A stretch of DNA of 64,000 nucleotides, from the NCBI GenBank assembly GCA_033961575.1, contig CM066730.1, forward strand, positions 138,969,523 to 139,033,522, in the 5' to 3' direction. The first letter of the stretch is position 1. Every line of letters starts with the position of its first letter. The position numbers and the translations under genes were made by a program. Shown in pieces: positions 48,509 through 58,084 of the stretch. Below the pieces are notes generated by a model. That model was not told the origin of the DNA and did not search any database. It saw nothing but the letters and a program-made list of their open reading frames with translations. Source of the stretch: Aselliscus stoliczkanus (lineage: Eukaryota; Chordata; Mammalia; Chiroptera; Hipposideridae).

Positions 48509-48959
48509 TAGAATTTGAAAAGCTGGAGGCACCCCAGCATGCCCTATTTACCAAGTGCTTTAGTTCCTTCTGGGTTGTATTTGATTTCATCCTTCACTGA
48601 GAAATGGGGAGACATCGGAATGACTTATGTGCCAAAGAGAGGACTCCTGACCATTCTTCAGCCTCCCTTGCCCCTCAGTCCCTTTCATGTGACAGGATGC
48701 CCTCAATTACTCTCTCTGGGGGGGTCCCAGTTAGAAGAAGATGTAGCCAACCATCTGTTACCGACTCCAGTGAGCAATTTAATTTTCTCTTGTTTCCAAC
48801 AAGGAAGATTTTGTAAGTACATAAATTACCGTCAGTCCTGGTTAATCAGCAGTGTGCTGCCTGAAGGGGTGGAGACATCAAGCCAGACACACCCCCTGAC
48901 CTGGGCTTACCAGCAGGGCAAAACCATGTGAGAGGAGGGAAGAATGTCAGACTGGGAAA

Positions 48960-49130
48960 CTTTCCTGTACAGCATCCAATTTGTCACCTCCTTTTATAAA
49001 TGAGGAAATTGGGCCCCGAGAGGGCAAATGGCCTATCTAGCTAGGCAGGGTGGAATTGGAGCTTGAACTAAGGAGCCCAATTCCCAAACTGTGATCTTTC
49101 CAACACAACATAAGGTAAAATGAGTGACTT
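48960..49130 (-). mobile_element. MIR SINE, antisense
   Basis: 'ttttataaatgaggaaattg' and 'ggccccgagagggcaaatgg' follow reverse MIR. Confidence 0.75.
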
Positions 49131-49224
49131 GACTACCTGCCCTTGGATTTAATCTCTATAGGTGGGACCAAAGGACAGTCATGATGATAATGATAACCAC
49201 CACAGGAGCTATACTTTGTATGAC

Positions 49225-49340
49225 CAGCAGTATAGTGGAGACAGTTTAGTGTGGAGTTAATAGAATGGGCTCTGGAGTCAGGTTGCCTGGGCTCAGATCC
49301 CAGTTCTGTCACATGATAGCTGTGCGACCTTGGGCATATT
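49225..49340 (+). mobile_element. MIR SINE, 5' part
   Basis: 'aatgggctctggagtcaggt', 'ctcagatcccagttctgtca' and 'ctgtgcgaccttgggcatat' are MIR in sense. It stops at 'ttcttaacctctg' and seems to resume at 49,795. Confidence 0.85.
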
Positions 49341-49795
49341 TCTTAACCTCTGGGACCTACAGCAGACGTTGCCAGTTCTTGGTGCCTATCTGCTCAGATG
49401 TCCTTATGATTCCCATCTATTCCAGCTCGACTTTCCGTGGCCGTCCACCTGCATCTTGGTCGGAGGGCTATTCTTGGGCCTCTAGAACCCACTTTGTCAG
49501 AGTGCCTTGCAGTCCAGGGTTTCCTGGGGGCAGCCTTTGACCAATGACTGACAGATGCAGGGTCTAAATGCCCCAGCTACCTTGCCTCTTGGCCTGAATA
49601 ATTCCCAGGCATGTGCTTTGCACCATATTGCAGACTTCCCTGCAGGATTAAGCTCTATTTACTCATCATAGTATCTGCCTTAATAATACATCTGTCACTG
49701 GCTGTTGTTTTTGTTCTTTGCATCTCTCCATAAACTCTTTGCATTTGAATCCTTGTTTCAGGATCTGCCTCTGGTTCGTTAATCTAAGCTAAGGC
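49340..49795 (+). mobile_element. LTR-like insert splitting a MIR
   Basis: Begins near 'cagacgttgccagttcttgg' and ends in 'aaactctttgcatttgaatc' and 'ttgtttcaggatctgcctct', an LTR polyadenylation-type 3' end. Contains 'cctttgaccaatgactgaca'. Family not assigned. Confidence 0.5.
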
Positions 49796-49925
49796 AGTGC
49801 CTCAGCTTTCTCATTTATAAAATGGTGTTAGTGATAGTTTCTATGGCAAAGACTTGTTGTTAGGGTTAATGGGCTAAAAATGCCAAGAGCGGTCCCTGAC
49901 CCTTAGTGAGAATTCAGCAAATGTT
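49795..49925 (+). mobile_element. MIR SINE, 3' part
   Basis: 'cagtgcctcagctttctcat' and 'ttataaaatggtgttagtga' continue the MIR consensus from where the part at 49,225-49,340 stopped. Confidence 0.8.
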
Positions 49926-49929
49926 AGCT

Positions 49930-50090
49930 ATATGGCTGATAAACTCTTATATAATGTATTACCTCATTAATTCCATGTTGTACACATGGTTACTCCCATT
50001 ACAAATAAGATAATCTAAGCTCACAGAGGTTAAATAATTTTCCCAAACTCATGCAGTTTAAGAAGGAATAACGCCAAGATCGAAACACAA
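49930..50090 (-). mobile_element. MIR SINE, antisense
   Basis: 'tgtattacctcattaattcc' and 'gctcacagaggttaaataat' follow reverse MIR. Confidence 0.65.
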
Positions 50091-50094
50091 GTCC

Positions 50095-50375
50095 ATCTTT
50101 GAAGTTCCTCCCATGTTTGCCTCTGTCAGGAGGTTTTCCTGATACTCCCAATCTGGATCAAGGTCAAGTGTCCTTCCTCTTGTGCTCCTACTGCTGTCAT
50201 CACAGCACTTGTTCCAGTGTATTAACAATGCCCCACTTGCTTGTTAGACTTTTCCCCCTAGGTTTTGAGCTCCTTGAAGCTCATGACCTTCCCTTAAACA
50301 TCTGTAAAAGCTCAGCATCTAGCCTGGTGCCTGGCACACAGTAGGCTTCCTCATAGTAGGTGCTGAATAAATAAG
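50095..50375 (+). mobile_element. L2 LINE 3' end
   Basis: 'acagcacttgttccagtgta', 'ttttgagctccttgaagctc' and 'ctggtgcctggcacacagta' are L2 3' words in order. Confidence 0.85.
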
Positions 50376-50379
50376 CATG

Positions 50380-50880
50380 AAAACTGAGGCAGCAGCAAGC
50401 AAAGTGGGGAGGCAGGGCCCAGAGTAACCCCAGGGTGGAAGTCTGCCTGTGGCTGTCGCGGTTTTCTGATTTCAACTGGAAGCATCCCAGGACTTATTCT
50501 TCTCCCATTCCCGCTGCAGAGAGGATTGTAAATGTGTTTGACAAGCCTCTTGGGGGTTCCAAAATTTCATCAAGCTGTCCAGTCCTCCCTAAAATCTTGT
50601 CAGGAAGACAAGGATCTCACTTGTTACCACAGAGAGATAAGCGAGACTCTAATCCCCGTAATTGTTCCATTGTGAGGTCATCCTGCAGTGACAGAAGCTT
50701 TCAAGGATTGTTAGGGAGTATGAGAAAAAGCAGGCAGAAGAGGAAAATGGATCGGCAGGAGTGATGGTACCCACCAGGGAAGGAGGGGACCACAATGAAG
50801 CTAGAAATGCAGGGTCTTATAACGCTAGTGATCATGATAATCACATTCCCCTTTTGGAGCGCCTGTGCTGGATACTGGCC
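50380..50880. other. Nothing recognised
   Basis: The 109-codon plus frame at 50,435-50,764 has no recognisable domain. Confidence 0.4.
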
Positions 50881-50884
50881 TCAA

Positions 50885-51065
50885 CACATTGAGGATAAAG
50901 TTTCCGGAGTCAGTATTGCCAGTGTTTGAATCCTGCTCTGCCACTTACTCACTGTGAGACCTTGGGGGAAATTAGTCTCCCTCTGCCTCAGTTGTTTTAT
51001 TTGTAAAATGAGGGTAACACATACCTTCCTCACAGGACTTTCATAAATACAATAGCATCTGAAGT
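50885..51065 (+). mobile_element. MIR SINE
   Basis: 'gtttgaatcctgctctgcca', 'cttactcactgtgagacctt' and 'ttatttgtaaaatgagggta' follow MIR in sense. Confidence 0.85.
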
Positions 51066-51539
51066 GCTGCCATGTGGTCAGAAAGGAGGCCATTGCCAGT
51101 TGTTACTCGGCACTGAAGTAAACCTGAAGGAATAAAGCATGGACAACTTTTGCTCTCAAGAAGCTCAGAATCTAGGATTGAGCTCGCTAAGCCTTTTTGA
51201 TTACTTGCCCCTTCTGTAATAAAGTGTTTGAGCGGATTCCCTCCGTAAATATTCATTTGTTGAAGGGAGCTGAATGATGTAGTGAGTAGTAAGAAGATGC
51301 TGCAGGGAACTCAGAGAAGCAGAATCGAGTCCAGCCTTGAATGGAGGTGGTACCTGGTGGTCAGGGAAAGCTTCCTAGAAAAGGCGGTACTTGAAGCGAG
51401 CCTTGTGGGACACATCAGAGTTAACTGAGTAGAGAAGGTAAGAGAGGGCTTTCCAGGCAGAAAGGACACTGACAGATGGTCTGGGAAGGGCTGTAGAGGA
51501 ATGTTGGAAAGTTTGCATCTACAGCACTGAGTGGGGAAG

Positions 51540-51700
51540 GTTGCTCTACGGAAATCCCTCAGTGGTATCCCATTGCTCTGGGGATATAGATGAGGATTTT
51601 ATACAGACCTCATCAAAGTCCCATGCCCTGGCCCCTCCCCTCTCCGTAATCCCATCTCCTGCTACCCTCCCCTACCTCACTCAGCCTTGGCCGCACTGGT
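51540..51700 (+). mobile_element. L2 LINE fragment
   Basis: 'aatccctcagtggtatccca', 'cctcatcaaagtcccatgcc' and 'tcactcagccttggccgcac' resemble L2. Confidence 0.55.
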
Positions 51701-52129
51701 TGGTTTGGTTGGATTTTCCCCAAAGCAGATGCTGAGCCAATGATTCAGAATCAGGTGGTTTCTTCCCCAAGTGTTTCCAGGAGGACCCTGTAAGTGGGAG
51801 ACTCAGGGTAGCAAACAGGAAGAAGCTAAGGTTTCACATGCAGTTCTAGACTGTTCCCGGTCCTTCAGGAAGCTCTGGAGTGCGTTATACCTCAGAGTTT
51901 GTCCAGCTGTGATTCTTCCGTGCAGTAGCTTATTGGTGACTGGGCACCTGAGGAGGACGTAAACTCCCAGGCACTCCTGGCTCTCCATACAGGTGAGGTG
52001 CCTCCAGCCTCTCCAGGTCACAGGTGTAGGGTAAGCTGCTGGCAGCAACTCATACAGAAACAGGGGAGGGGTGGGGACCCACAGTGTCCATCACACTGGC
52101 CTCTGGTATCCTGAATGCTCCCAGCCTTC

Positions 52130-52345
52130 TCCTTCCCACCCAAGGTCTTTTGTAGCTGCTGTTTCATTGCCTAGAACCCTCTCTCCCCTACTTCATCTGG
52201 CTAACTCATATTTCATCCTTTAGACCACAACTAAATGCCATTCCTCAGAGAAGCAGCCTGACCGTCAACACTCGATTAGGCCCACTGACTGTTTGTTCTC
52301 AGCACACCCTACACTTTCCTTCCTAGCACTTCATAACAGATTGTA
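52130..52345 (+). mobile_element. L2 LINE 3' end
   Basis: 'cattgcctagaaccctctct', 'ctcatatttcatcctttaga' and 'ctcagagaagcagcctgacc' are L2 words in order. Confidence 0.8.
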
Positions 52346-52379
52346 ATTAATTATGTATGTAATTAGTCCCTAGGTGTTA

Positions 52380-52860
52380 GGCAGAACTTTGTCATTTGCA
52401 AATGGTGGATACACAACTCAGACAAGCTGAAGCAAGGAAAGGGGGTTGGCTTCCGCAGCTGGAAAGGGTGCGGGCTGTGACTTAAGGATGGAAAGAGAAA
52501 CTGACTGCAGCCACAGGGTCCTCAGGGCTTGGGCAGGAAGCATCCACAGAGCCGGGCTCTTTTCTTTCCTCATTTCTAAATTCTGCTTTTCCTTCCTGGC
52601 CTCCTTTTCTGCTGCTGCTGATGTGGAAGAAATGTGGCCACTGATACCTCCACGTTCACAGCCTCATAGCTATTGGGAAAAACACCAGTTGACCAGTGTG
52701 AGTCACATGTCCGCCCCTAGAAATATCACCAGGGAAGACTTGGAAGTAGGCTGCTGTGATTGGCTAGGCTTTGGTCATCCAGCTCAGTGGAAAGCAGGGC
52801 ACTGCCACTGATAGGTCACCCAGAGTCACATGATTGAAGGGGTGGTGCTACTCCTCCAAG
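52380..52860. mobile_element. Possible medium-reiterated repeat
   Basis: 'gctgtgattggctaggcttt' and 'gagtcacatgtccgccccta' recall a common dispersed mammalian repeat that I cannot name. The 121-codon plus frame in it is probably not a gene. Confidence 0.3.
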
Positions 52861-52983
52861 GAAGCATGGGATACAACATTTCTGTCTTGTTTTATGGCGT
52901 AGCTCCCACAAATATTTCTAGATATTACCTACTATGTGTCAGCCACTGTTCTGGGTAATAAGGGATATGAAAGTAAACAAATA

Positions 52984-53064
52984 TTGGGTTGTTGGAAAAA
53001 TCATGACACATTTTTGCAATGAAAAACATAGAAAAGATACGTCATGGCATTTCCGACAACCCAA
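52984..53064 (+). mobile_element. 81-bp palindromic mariner-type MITE, copy 2
   Basis: Same length and orientation as the copy at 32,681. It begins TTGGGTTGTTGGAAAAATCA and ends GGCATTTCCGACAACCCAA, with TA at 52,982-52,983 and 53,065-53,066. By eye it differs from copy 1 at about ten positions. Confidence 0.93.
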
Positions 53065-53337
53065 TATATTAAGTTTCTATTTACATCAGAACTTCTGTTG
53101 CAATGGGGAAGACAGACGTTAAGTACTTTAATAATTATAAATGTGTCAGGTAGTGAATTGTGCTCTGGAGAAAAACAGAGGAGGGTACAGAAAATAGGAC
53201 ATGCTGAAAGGACACTGTATTCTACAGGGTGGTCAGAGACAGCAACTTGGAAAATAGCTCTGGCAGATACCAGATGGTGACAAATTTCCTCCACCATTCT
53301 GAGGGATGTGAACTAAATCCTTATTCCAGGTCGGCCT

Positions 53338-53432
53338 TCCTCCCTCCGTCTCTTCTTCCCTCCCTCCCTCCCTCCCTCCCTCCCTTCATATTTCCCTCCC
53401 TTCCTCCCTCCTTCCTTTTCTTCCTCCCTTCC
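53338..53432 (+). repeat. (CCCT)n tract
   Basis: Interrupted CCCT/CTTC units on the plus strand; produces a Leu-Pro-Pro-Ser rich frame that is not a gene. Confidence 0.93.
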
Positions 53433-53454
53433 CAGTTTTCCTTAAAATGTGTTC

Positions 53455-53620
53455 TTTAGACTATATATCAGAATTCCCAGTAGGGCTAGGTATTTGTTAA
53501 AAATGCAGATTCCCAGGCCTCTTTCAAGGCCTACAGATTTGAAATCTCTGGGGTGAGGCCAAAGCTGTATTTTAAACAAGCTCTCCAGGTGATTCTTGTG
53601 CATGTTCAAGTTTAAAAACT
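53455..53620. mobile_element. MER5-like hAT MITE
   Basis: 'atatatcagaattcccagta', 'gatttgaaatctctggggtg' and 'agctctccaggtgattcttg' match the MER5A-type arrangement, with mirrored ends. Confidence 0.75.
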
Positions 53621-53954
53621 ACACTATGAGCCAATAGAAAGATCAGAGAGGCTCTGAACAGCGAAGAAAGTTGATCTCGTTGGTGTTTTAGAAAGAGCTC
53701 TGGAGGCTTCATGGAGGAAGGGCTGGAGGCCAAGAGGCTGGCGCGTTGTGGAGATCTGAGAGACACAGAGAGCGCGTATAGCTGCAGGTGGTGGAACAGG
53801 AGAGAGAGGGTAGGTGCTCCATTGGTAGAAACTGGTGCCTGGTAAGGATGACGATGATGGAGAAGGAGCTGTTCAAAGGCTGTCTGTGCTCTGAGGTAGT
53901 GGGACCAGGAACAATGAACTGTGGACATCACTGACATTGCATTCTTTTCTTAAC

Positions 53955-54165
53955 ATTCTTTTTTTTGAGTTTCTAGACCTTTTATTTATATTCTATTTTT
54001 TGGACTTTTAATGACTGAATCAAAAAAGATGTAAAACCGCAGCTTCTGGAAGAACCAGTTGTTCTTGCTGGTCTTGTACCACTCTTCAAACTTGACCTTG
54101 GCCTTCCAGGCCTTGCATTTCAGAGCAGGGTCTCTGAAGACATCCTTGTTGACAACGGATATCTT
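53955..54165 (-). pseudogene. RPL27: RPL27 retropseudogene, 3' half (inverted relative to the 5' half)
   Basis: Read on the minus strand, codons corresponding to the last third of ribosomal protein L27 are clear: [13 protein letters not shown], a damaged Lys/Arg-rich segment, [20 protein letters not shown] and LRF. After the coding end come a 3' UTR-like stretch and an A-rich end near 53,955 (plus strand 'ttcttttttttgag'), so it is a copy of spliced, polyadenylated mRNA. Substitutions (for example R to W or S) and loss of the normal stop codon show it is dead. Upstream, the similarity stops at the VVNKD position and runs into L1-like sequence. RPL27 itself is a cytosolic large-subunit ribosomal protein; this copy should have no function. 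Confidence 0.92.
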
Positions 54166-54290
54166 AAAATAGGTTTTCAATTCCTTGCTCTCTCCATCTT
54201 CTGTACCCCTATGATGCGAACATTGGTATGCTTGATGTTGTCTGAAATTAGCTTCTTCTTAATGGTCTCCCCTTGGAAAATGAGTCATAC
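54166..54290 (-). mobile_element. L1 ORF1-like fragment between the RPL27 halves
   Basis: On the minus strand 'aatttcagacaacatcaagc', 'ataccaatgttcgcatcata' and 'ggggtacagaagatggagag' resemble the ORF1 region of mammalian L1 (around the NIRIIGVPE-type segment), and 'gaattgaaaacctattttaa' continues it until it meets the RPL27 3' half. The remaining 54,291-54,365 is not recognised. Assignment is from memory. Confidence 0.55.
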
Positions 54291-54365
54291 CAGAAACAGA
54301 ATTTAGAAAGACAAGCAGTTAATATGAGCCCCTTTCAATAAATGGTCCAGCTGTTTCCTTTCTGC

Positions 54366-54677
54366 TGCAGGCCCAAGTGGCTGCTATTGAAATGGGCAAG
54401 TTTATGAACCCTGGAAAGGTAGTGCTGGTCCTGGCCGGATGCTACTCCGGACGCAAGGCGGTTATCGTGAGGAACACTGATGGTGGCCCCTCAGACCACC
54501 CGATAGCCATTCTCAGGTGGCTGGAACTGACCACTGTCCCGGCAAAGTGACAGCTGCCATTGGCAGGAGGACAATTACCAAAAGGTCAAGGATAAAGTCT
54601 TTCGTGAAAGTTTATAACTGTAATTACCTCATGTCCATAAGGCATTCACTGGATATCCTTTAGAACGAAACTATTAA
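54366..54677 (+). pseudogene. RPL27: RPL27 retropseudogene, 5' half
   Basis: The plus strand carries an RPL27-like 5' UTR ('tttcctttctgctgcaggcc') and, from the ATG at 54,400, [16 protein letters not shown] followed by SGRKAVIV. It is then disrupted by small deletions and frame changes, recovers at 'aagtgacagctgcc' and 'aaggataaagtctttcgtga' (KSFVKVYNY), and fades around 54,677, just after the equivalent of 'gatatccccttggacaaaac'. This is the point at which the 3' half begins on the other strand. There are no introns, which indicates retrotransposition. The copy is broken by frameshifts and by the split. Confidence 0.93.
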
Positions 54678-55565
54678 ATACTACAATCAAAAGATAGGGT
54701 GACTGAATGGATAAGAAAACAAGATCCTTACATATGCTGCCTACAAGAGGCTCTCTTCAGATCAACAGACACACACAGACTGAAAGTAAAGGCATGGAAA
54801 AACATATTTCATGAAAATAGGGAAAAAAACCCCTCAAAAACATGGGGAAAGCAATACTTATACCAGACAAAATAAACTTTAAAACAAAGGCTATAACAAG
54901 AGACAAAAAAGTACCCAGTAATCCCACTTCTGACTGTTTATCTGAAGAAACCCAAAATGCTATTTCGAGGAAATGTGTGTATACATATGGTCATTGCAGC
55001 ATTGTTTATAATGGCCAAGATGTGGAGGCAGCCTGGCATGGATGGAAGAATGGACAAAGAGGGGATGGTACATATATACAATGGAATATTGCTTGGCCAT
55101 GGAAGGGAATGGGTTCTTGCCATCTGCAGCGGTATGGATGGAGCTGGAGGGTATTATGCTGAGTGGAGTATGTCAGACAGAGAAAGACAGATGCAATGTG
55201 ATTTGCTTTTACGTGGAACCTAAACAACAAACTAAACAAACAAACAAACAGAAACAAACTCATAGATACAGAGAGCATGTTGATGGTTGGCAGATGGGAG
55301 GAGGGTTGGAGGGAGTGGGTGGAAAAGGTAAAGGGATTAAGAAGTACAAATTATTATAGAAGTTACAAAATAATCATGGGGATGTAATATACAACATGGG
55401 GAATATAGTCAATGATATTGTGATAGCATGGTACAGTGTCAGATGGTTGCTGGACTTATGGTGATCACTTCTTTTTAGGTAAACAAATGTTGAATAACTA
55501 TTGTGTATATCTGAAACTAATGAAATATTATATGTTAGCTATATTTTAATAGAAACCTTTAAAAA
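54678..55565 (+). mobile_element. Internally deleted L1: ORF2 segment fused to the 3' end
   Basis: From about 54,690, 'tgctgcctacaagaggctct', 'aacaaaggctataacaagag' and neighbouring text are L1 coding-region words in sense. At about 54,910 the sequence jumps to the L1 distal region ('agtaatcccacttctgactg', 'cattgcagcattgtttataa', 'gatggagctggagggtatta') and ends in the A-rich 'tttaaaaaaaagaaagc' near 55,570. No usable frame remains. Confidence 0.75.
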
Positions 55566-55663
55566 AAAGAAAGCATCAGCTTCTTCTTTGTGACATGGGA
55601 GTGAGAGATGGAGAATGATACTGAGAGCTAAGAGACTTGGCGGATTAAGAATATTGTGGCCCC

Positions 55664-55771
55664 AGGGCCGGCTGAGTGGCATGGTGGTTAAGCGCTGGCT
55701 TGGGAAGCCAGTGGCCCTGGTTCGGGTTCCACATATGAGAGCCAGTGACACTGCCCTCAAAAAAAAAAAAA
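55664..55771 (+). mobile_element. Short tRNA-derived SINE (bat type)
   Basis: Head 'agggccggctgagtggcatg', A-box text 'gtggcatggtggttaag', B box 'ggttcgggttcc', poly(A) tail at 55,759-55,773. A 16-bp target duplication with one mismatch flanks it: 'aagaatattgtggccc' (55,647) and 'aagaatatagtggccc' (55,772). It is the only SINE of this layer on the plus strand here. Confidence 0.93.
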
Positions 55772-56014
55772 AAGAATATAGTGGCCCGATCTTTTTGTTA
55801 TTCTAACTGGGAATCTTGGGTGAAGCTGTTGGGGGGATGGTTCCCATTCCCTCACATCTGTACAGGATTCTATAGGATAAAGGATAATATTTTCTTATCT
55901 TTTTTCACTTCCCCATCCCCAACTATAGTGCCCTAGGTATAACTAGCTGATGATTGGGTATGCAATGACAGGAAACAATTGGAGTAAAATTCTTGGCATT
56001 CAGTATAATCCACG

Positions 56015-56150
56015 CATTTTATATTTTTTTCCAATAAAGCAGGCCAGGCAGGTATTATTAGCCTCATTTTACATACTCAGAGAAGTGAAGTGACTTGCCT
56101 GAGATCACACAGCCAAGATGAAGATTTGGCTTCAAATCCTGATCAGATGG
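56015..56150 (-). mobile_element. MIR SINE, antisense
   Basis: 'ctcattttacatactcagag', 'aagtgaagtgacttgcctga' and 'gatcacacagccaagatg' follow reverse MIR. Confidence 0.8.
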
Positions 56151-57610
56151 ATTCTGAAGTTTGTGGGGTTTTCACCAAGGGGCAGGTCAAGGCTGGGTAG
56201 GGTATCAGGACTTCAGTTGAAAGGGCTGGAGTTGGAGGTGACTTCTATTCCTGAGAGGAAGGCCATGCTAGTGTGAGAAGCTGAGGCAGCAGTCTGATAT
56301 TTCCCCTGGTGGCCCTGCCCAGGCCACAGACTACAGATTCTGTGCTCATCAGGGACCAAATTGAAATTCCCACTGGTATTTGTTGAATAGCTCAGACATG
56401 CTACCGTTAGCTGTCTTATAAATTATGGAACAGGTTAACTGAGTTAGGCCTGAGGCATAAATAACAAAGACTTTCCATCCAGTGACAGGACACAAGGCTA
56501 GAGGCAGCAAAAACACGGGAATGCTGGCAGAAAAGGAGACCATCTTCTTATAGGAGAAGGTTAACAGGAAGGAGGGCAGGGTGAAAGTAGAGGATAAGGG
56601 CCTAGGTAGGAAGGGATTCCAGGCAGAAAGGATGATAAAGCAAAGTAAAATAGGACTCAGGGATGACTTTGTCCATGCTTCTGGCTTTGTCAGAGCAGAA
56701 GCTTGGTCCACTGTTGGACACGATAACTCACAGGTGTCTGTGGGGCATCCAGTGGAGGTGTCAGAGCAGCTGGGCACATGGTTACCACTCCACTGGGAAG
56801 GTATGGGATGGCTAGAGCTGTGGTACTTAATATGTACAAGATGAGCGGTAGCTAAAACCATGCGTAAAACAAGGTCAGCGACCACATGCAGAGTGAGGAA
56901 AGAAGAGAAAATTGGTGAGCATGTAATCCCAGCATTTAGCGCATTAGGAAAGGATGATCTAGTCATAGATGGAGACAGAAAGGTTAGAACTGGAAGAAGA
57001 AAGCCTTCTACCAGAGCTCAGTGAGGACTGGAATCCTGAAGGAGGAGGCCACAGCCATTGCCAGATGTGGGGAAAGAAAACAAGGAGAAAGCAGAGAAAA
57101 AAACAAAAAAACCCTGCCTGCTCTCCCCTTCTGCCCACCAGTCTCCCATTGGATGAACCCAATCTGAAGTCAACCAGCAAGAGGTCCCAAGCGATGGACT
57201 GCCCAGGCTCAAACTCTCAAAGACACTAGTCCTTGTGTTCATCTGTTATTTTCGATGTCCTGGAGATGAGAATTTCGAGAAGGTCAGAGTGCTCAGGAAA
57301 CAGTGTTAAATGATACTGAGGACCCTTCACTGGAAGTATTTGATGACTTGGGAGCAAGAAGTTTCAGTGGCATGGTTGGAGCCAAAACTACATTGTTGGG
57401 TGGGGAGAAAGCAGAAATTATGATATTGGATTATTTTTAAGAGGTTTGACTGAGAAAGGAGTGAGTGAGTTAGGGCACAGAGAATATGCTTTGTTTAATT
57501 TTCCAAGCATGTCTAATTTGTTTTGGGGGTCAAAGCCACCTCCTCATATTAGTGTCCAAGCTAGACTTTGGGTTTTTTTTTCCTTTTCTCCACCTATGCT
57601 CACTACATTG
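56150..57610. other. No supported gene
   Basis: A 205-codon minus frame (56,349-56,966) is the longest in the window. It has hydrophobic stretches but no recognisable family, no promoter CpG cluster and an ordinary intergenic setting. An A-rich run lies at 57.07-57.11 kb. Confidence 0.4.
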
Positions 57611-57624
57611 GCAACTCACCCATT

Positions 57625-58033
57625 TTTTTTTTTTTTAAGATTTTATTGGGGAATTGGGGAAGGGGAACAGTGTTGGGGAATTGGGGAAGGAGAACAGCCA
57701 AGTTGTTGTCTTTAGTTGTTGAGGGCACAGCTAGTTCAGCTCCAAGTCCAGTTGCCATCCAGCCGTCCATCGGCAGCTCGCAGCTGCTCAGCACCAGGTG
57801 CTGTGTTCAATCTTAGTTGCGGGTGGGCATAGCCCACCATCCCATGCGGGAGTCAAACCCACAACCTTGTTGTTAGGAGCACGTGCTCTCACCAGCTGAG
57901 TCATCCTGCCACCTGTTGGCAGTTCAGCTGCAGCTCAGCTCGGACACAGCTCACTGGCATATGTAGGAATTGAACCGGCAACCCTGTTGCTCACAGTTCA
58001 GGCTCTTAGCCAACTGAGCCACTTGGCTGGCCC
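57625..58033 (-). mobile_element. Dimeric tRNA-derived SINE, about 410 bp
   Basis: Tail at left ('aagattttattggggaattg', with 'ttggggaa' units repeated), then two tRNA-like modules on the minus strand: an inner one with 'gggtttgactcccgcatggg' and an outer one with B box 'gccggttcaattcc' and A-box text 'tggctcagttgg', ending 'ttgggccagccaagtggctc' at its head. Target duplication 'aactcacccatt' (57,613-57,624) and 'aattcacccatt' (58,034-58,045). Confidence 0.9.
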
Positions 58034-58084
58034 AATTCACCCATTCTTATGGCATTGAATGCCATCTATTTGAGGATAAGTCCA

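Noticed and set aside
53986..54180. 64-codon minus frame as a possible live ribosomal protein gene
   Set aside because: It contains only the C-terminal third of RPL27, is fused upstream to L1-like sequence and has lost the normal stop. It is part of a dead retrocopy.
54842..55359. Several overlapping plus frames near the RPL27 copy
   Set aside because: They are remnants of L1 coding and 3' sequence with an internal deletion, in mixed frames.
56349..56966. 205-codon open frame on the minus strand
   Set aside because: It is the longest frame in the window and has hydrophobic stretches, but no recognised domain, no start or splice context and no CpG promoter. A frame of this length can arise by chance in 64 kb.
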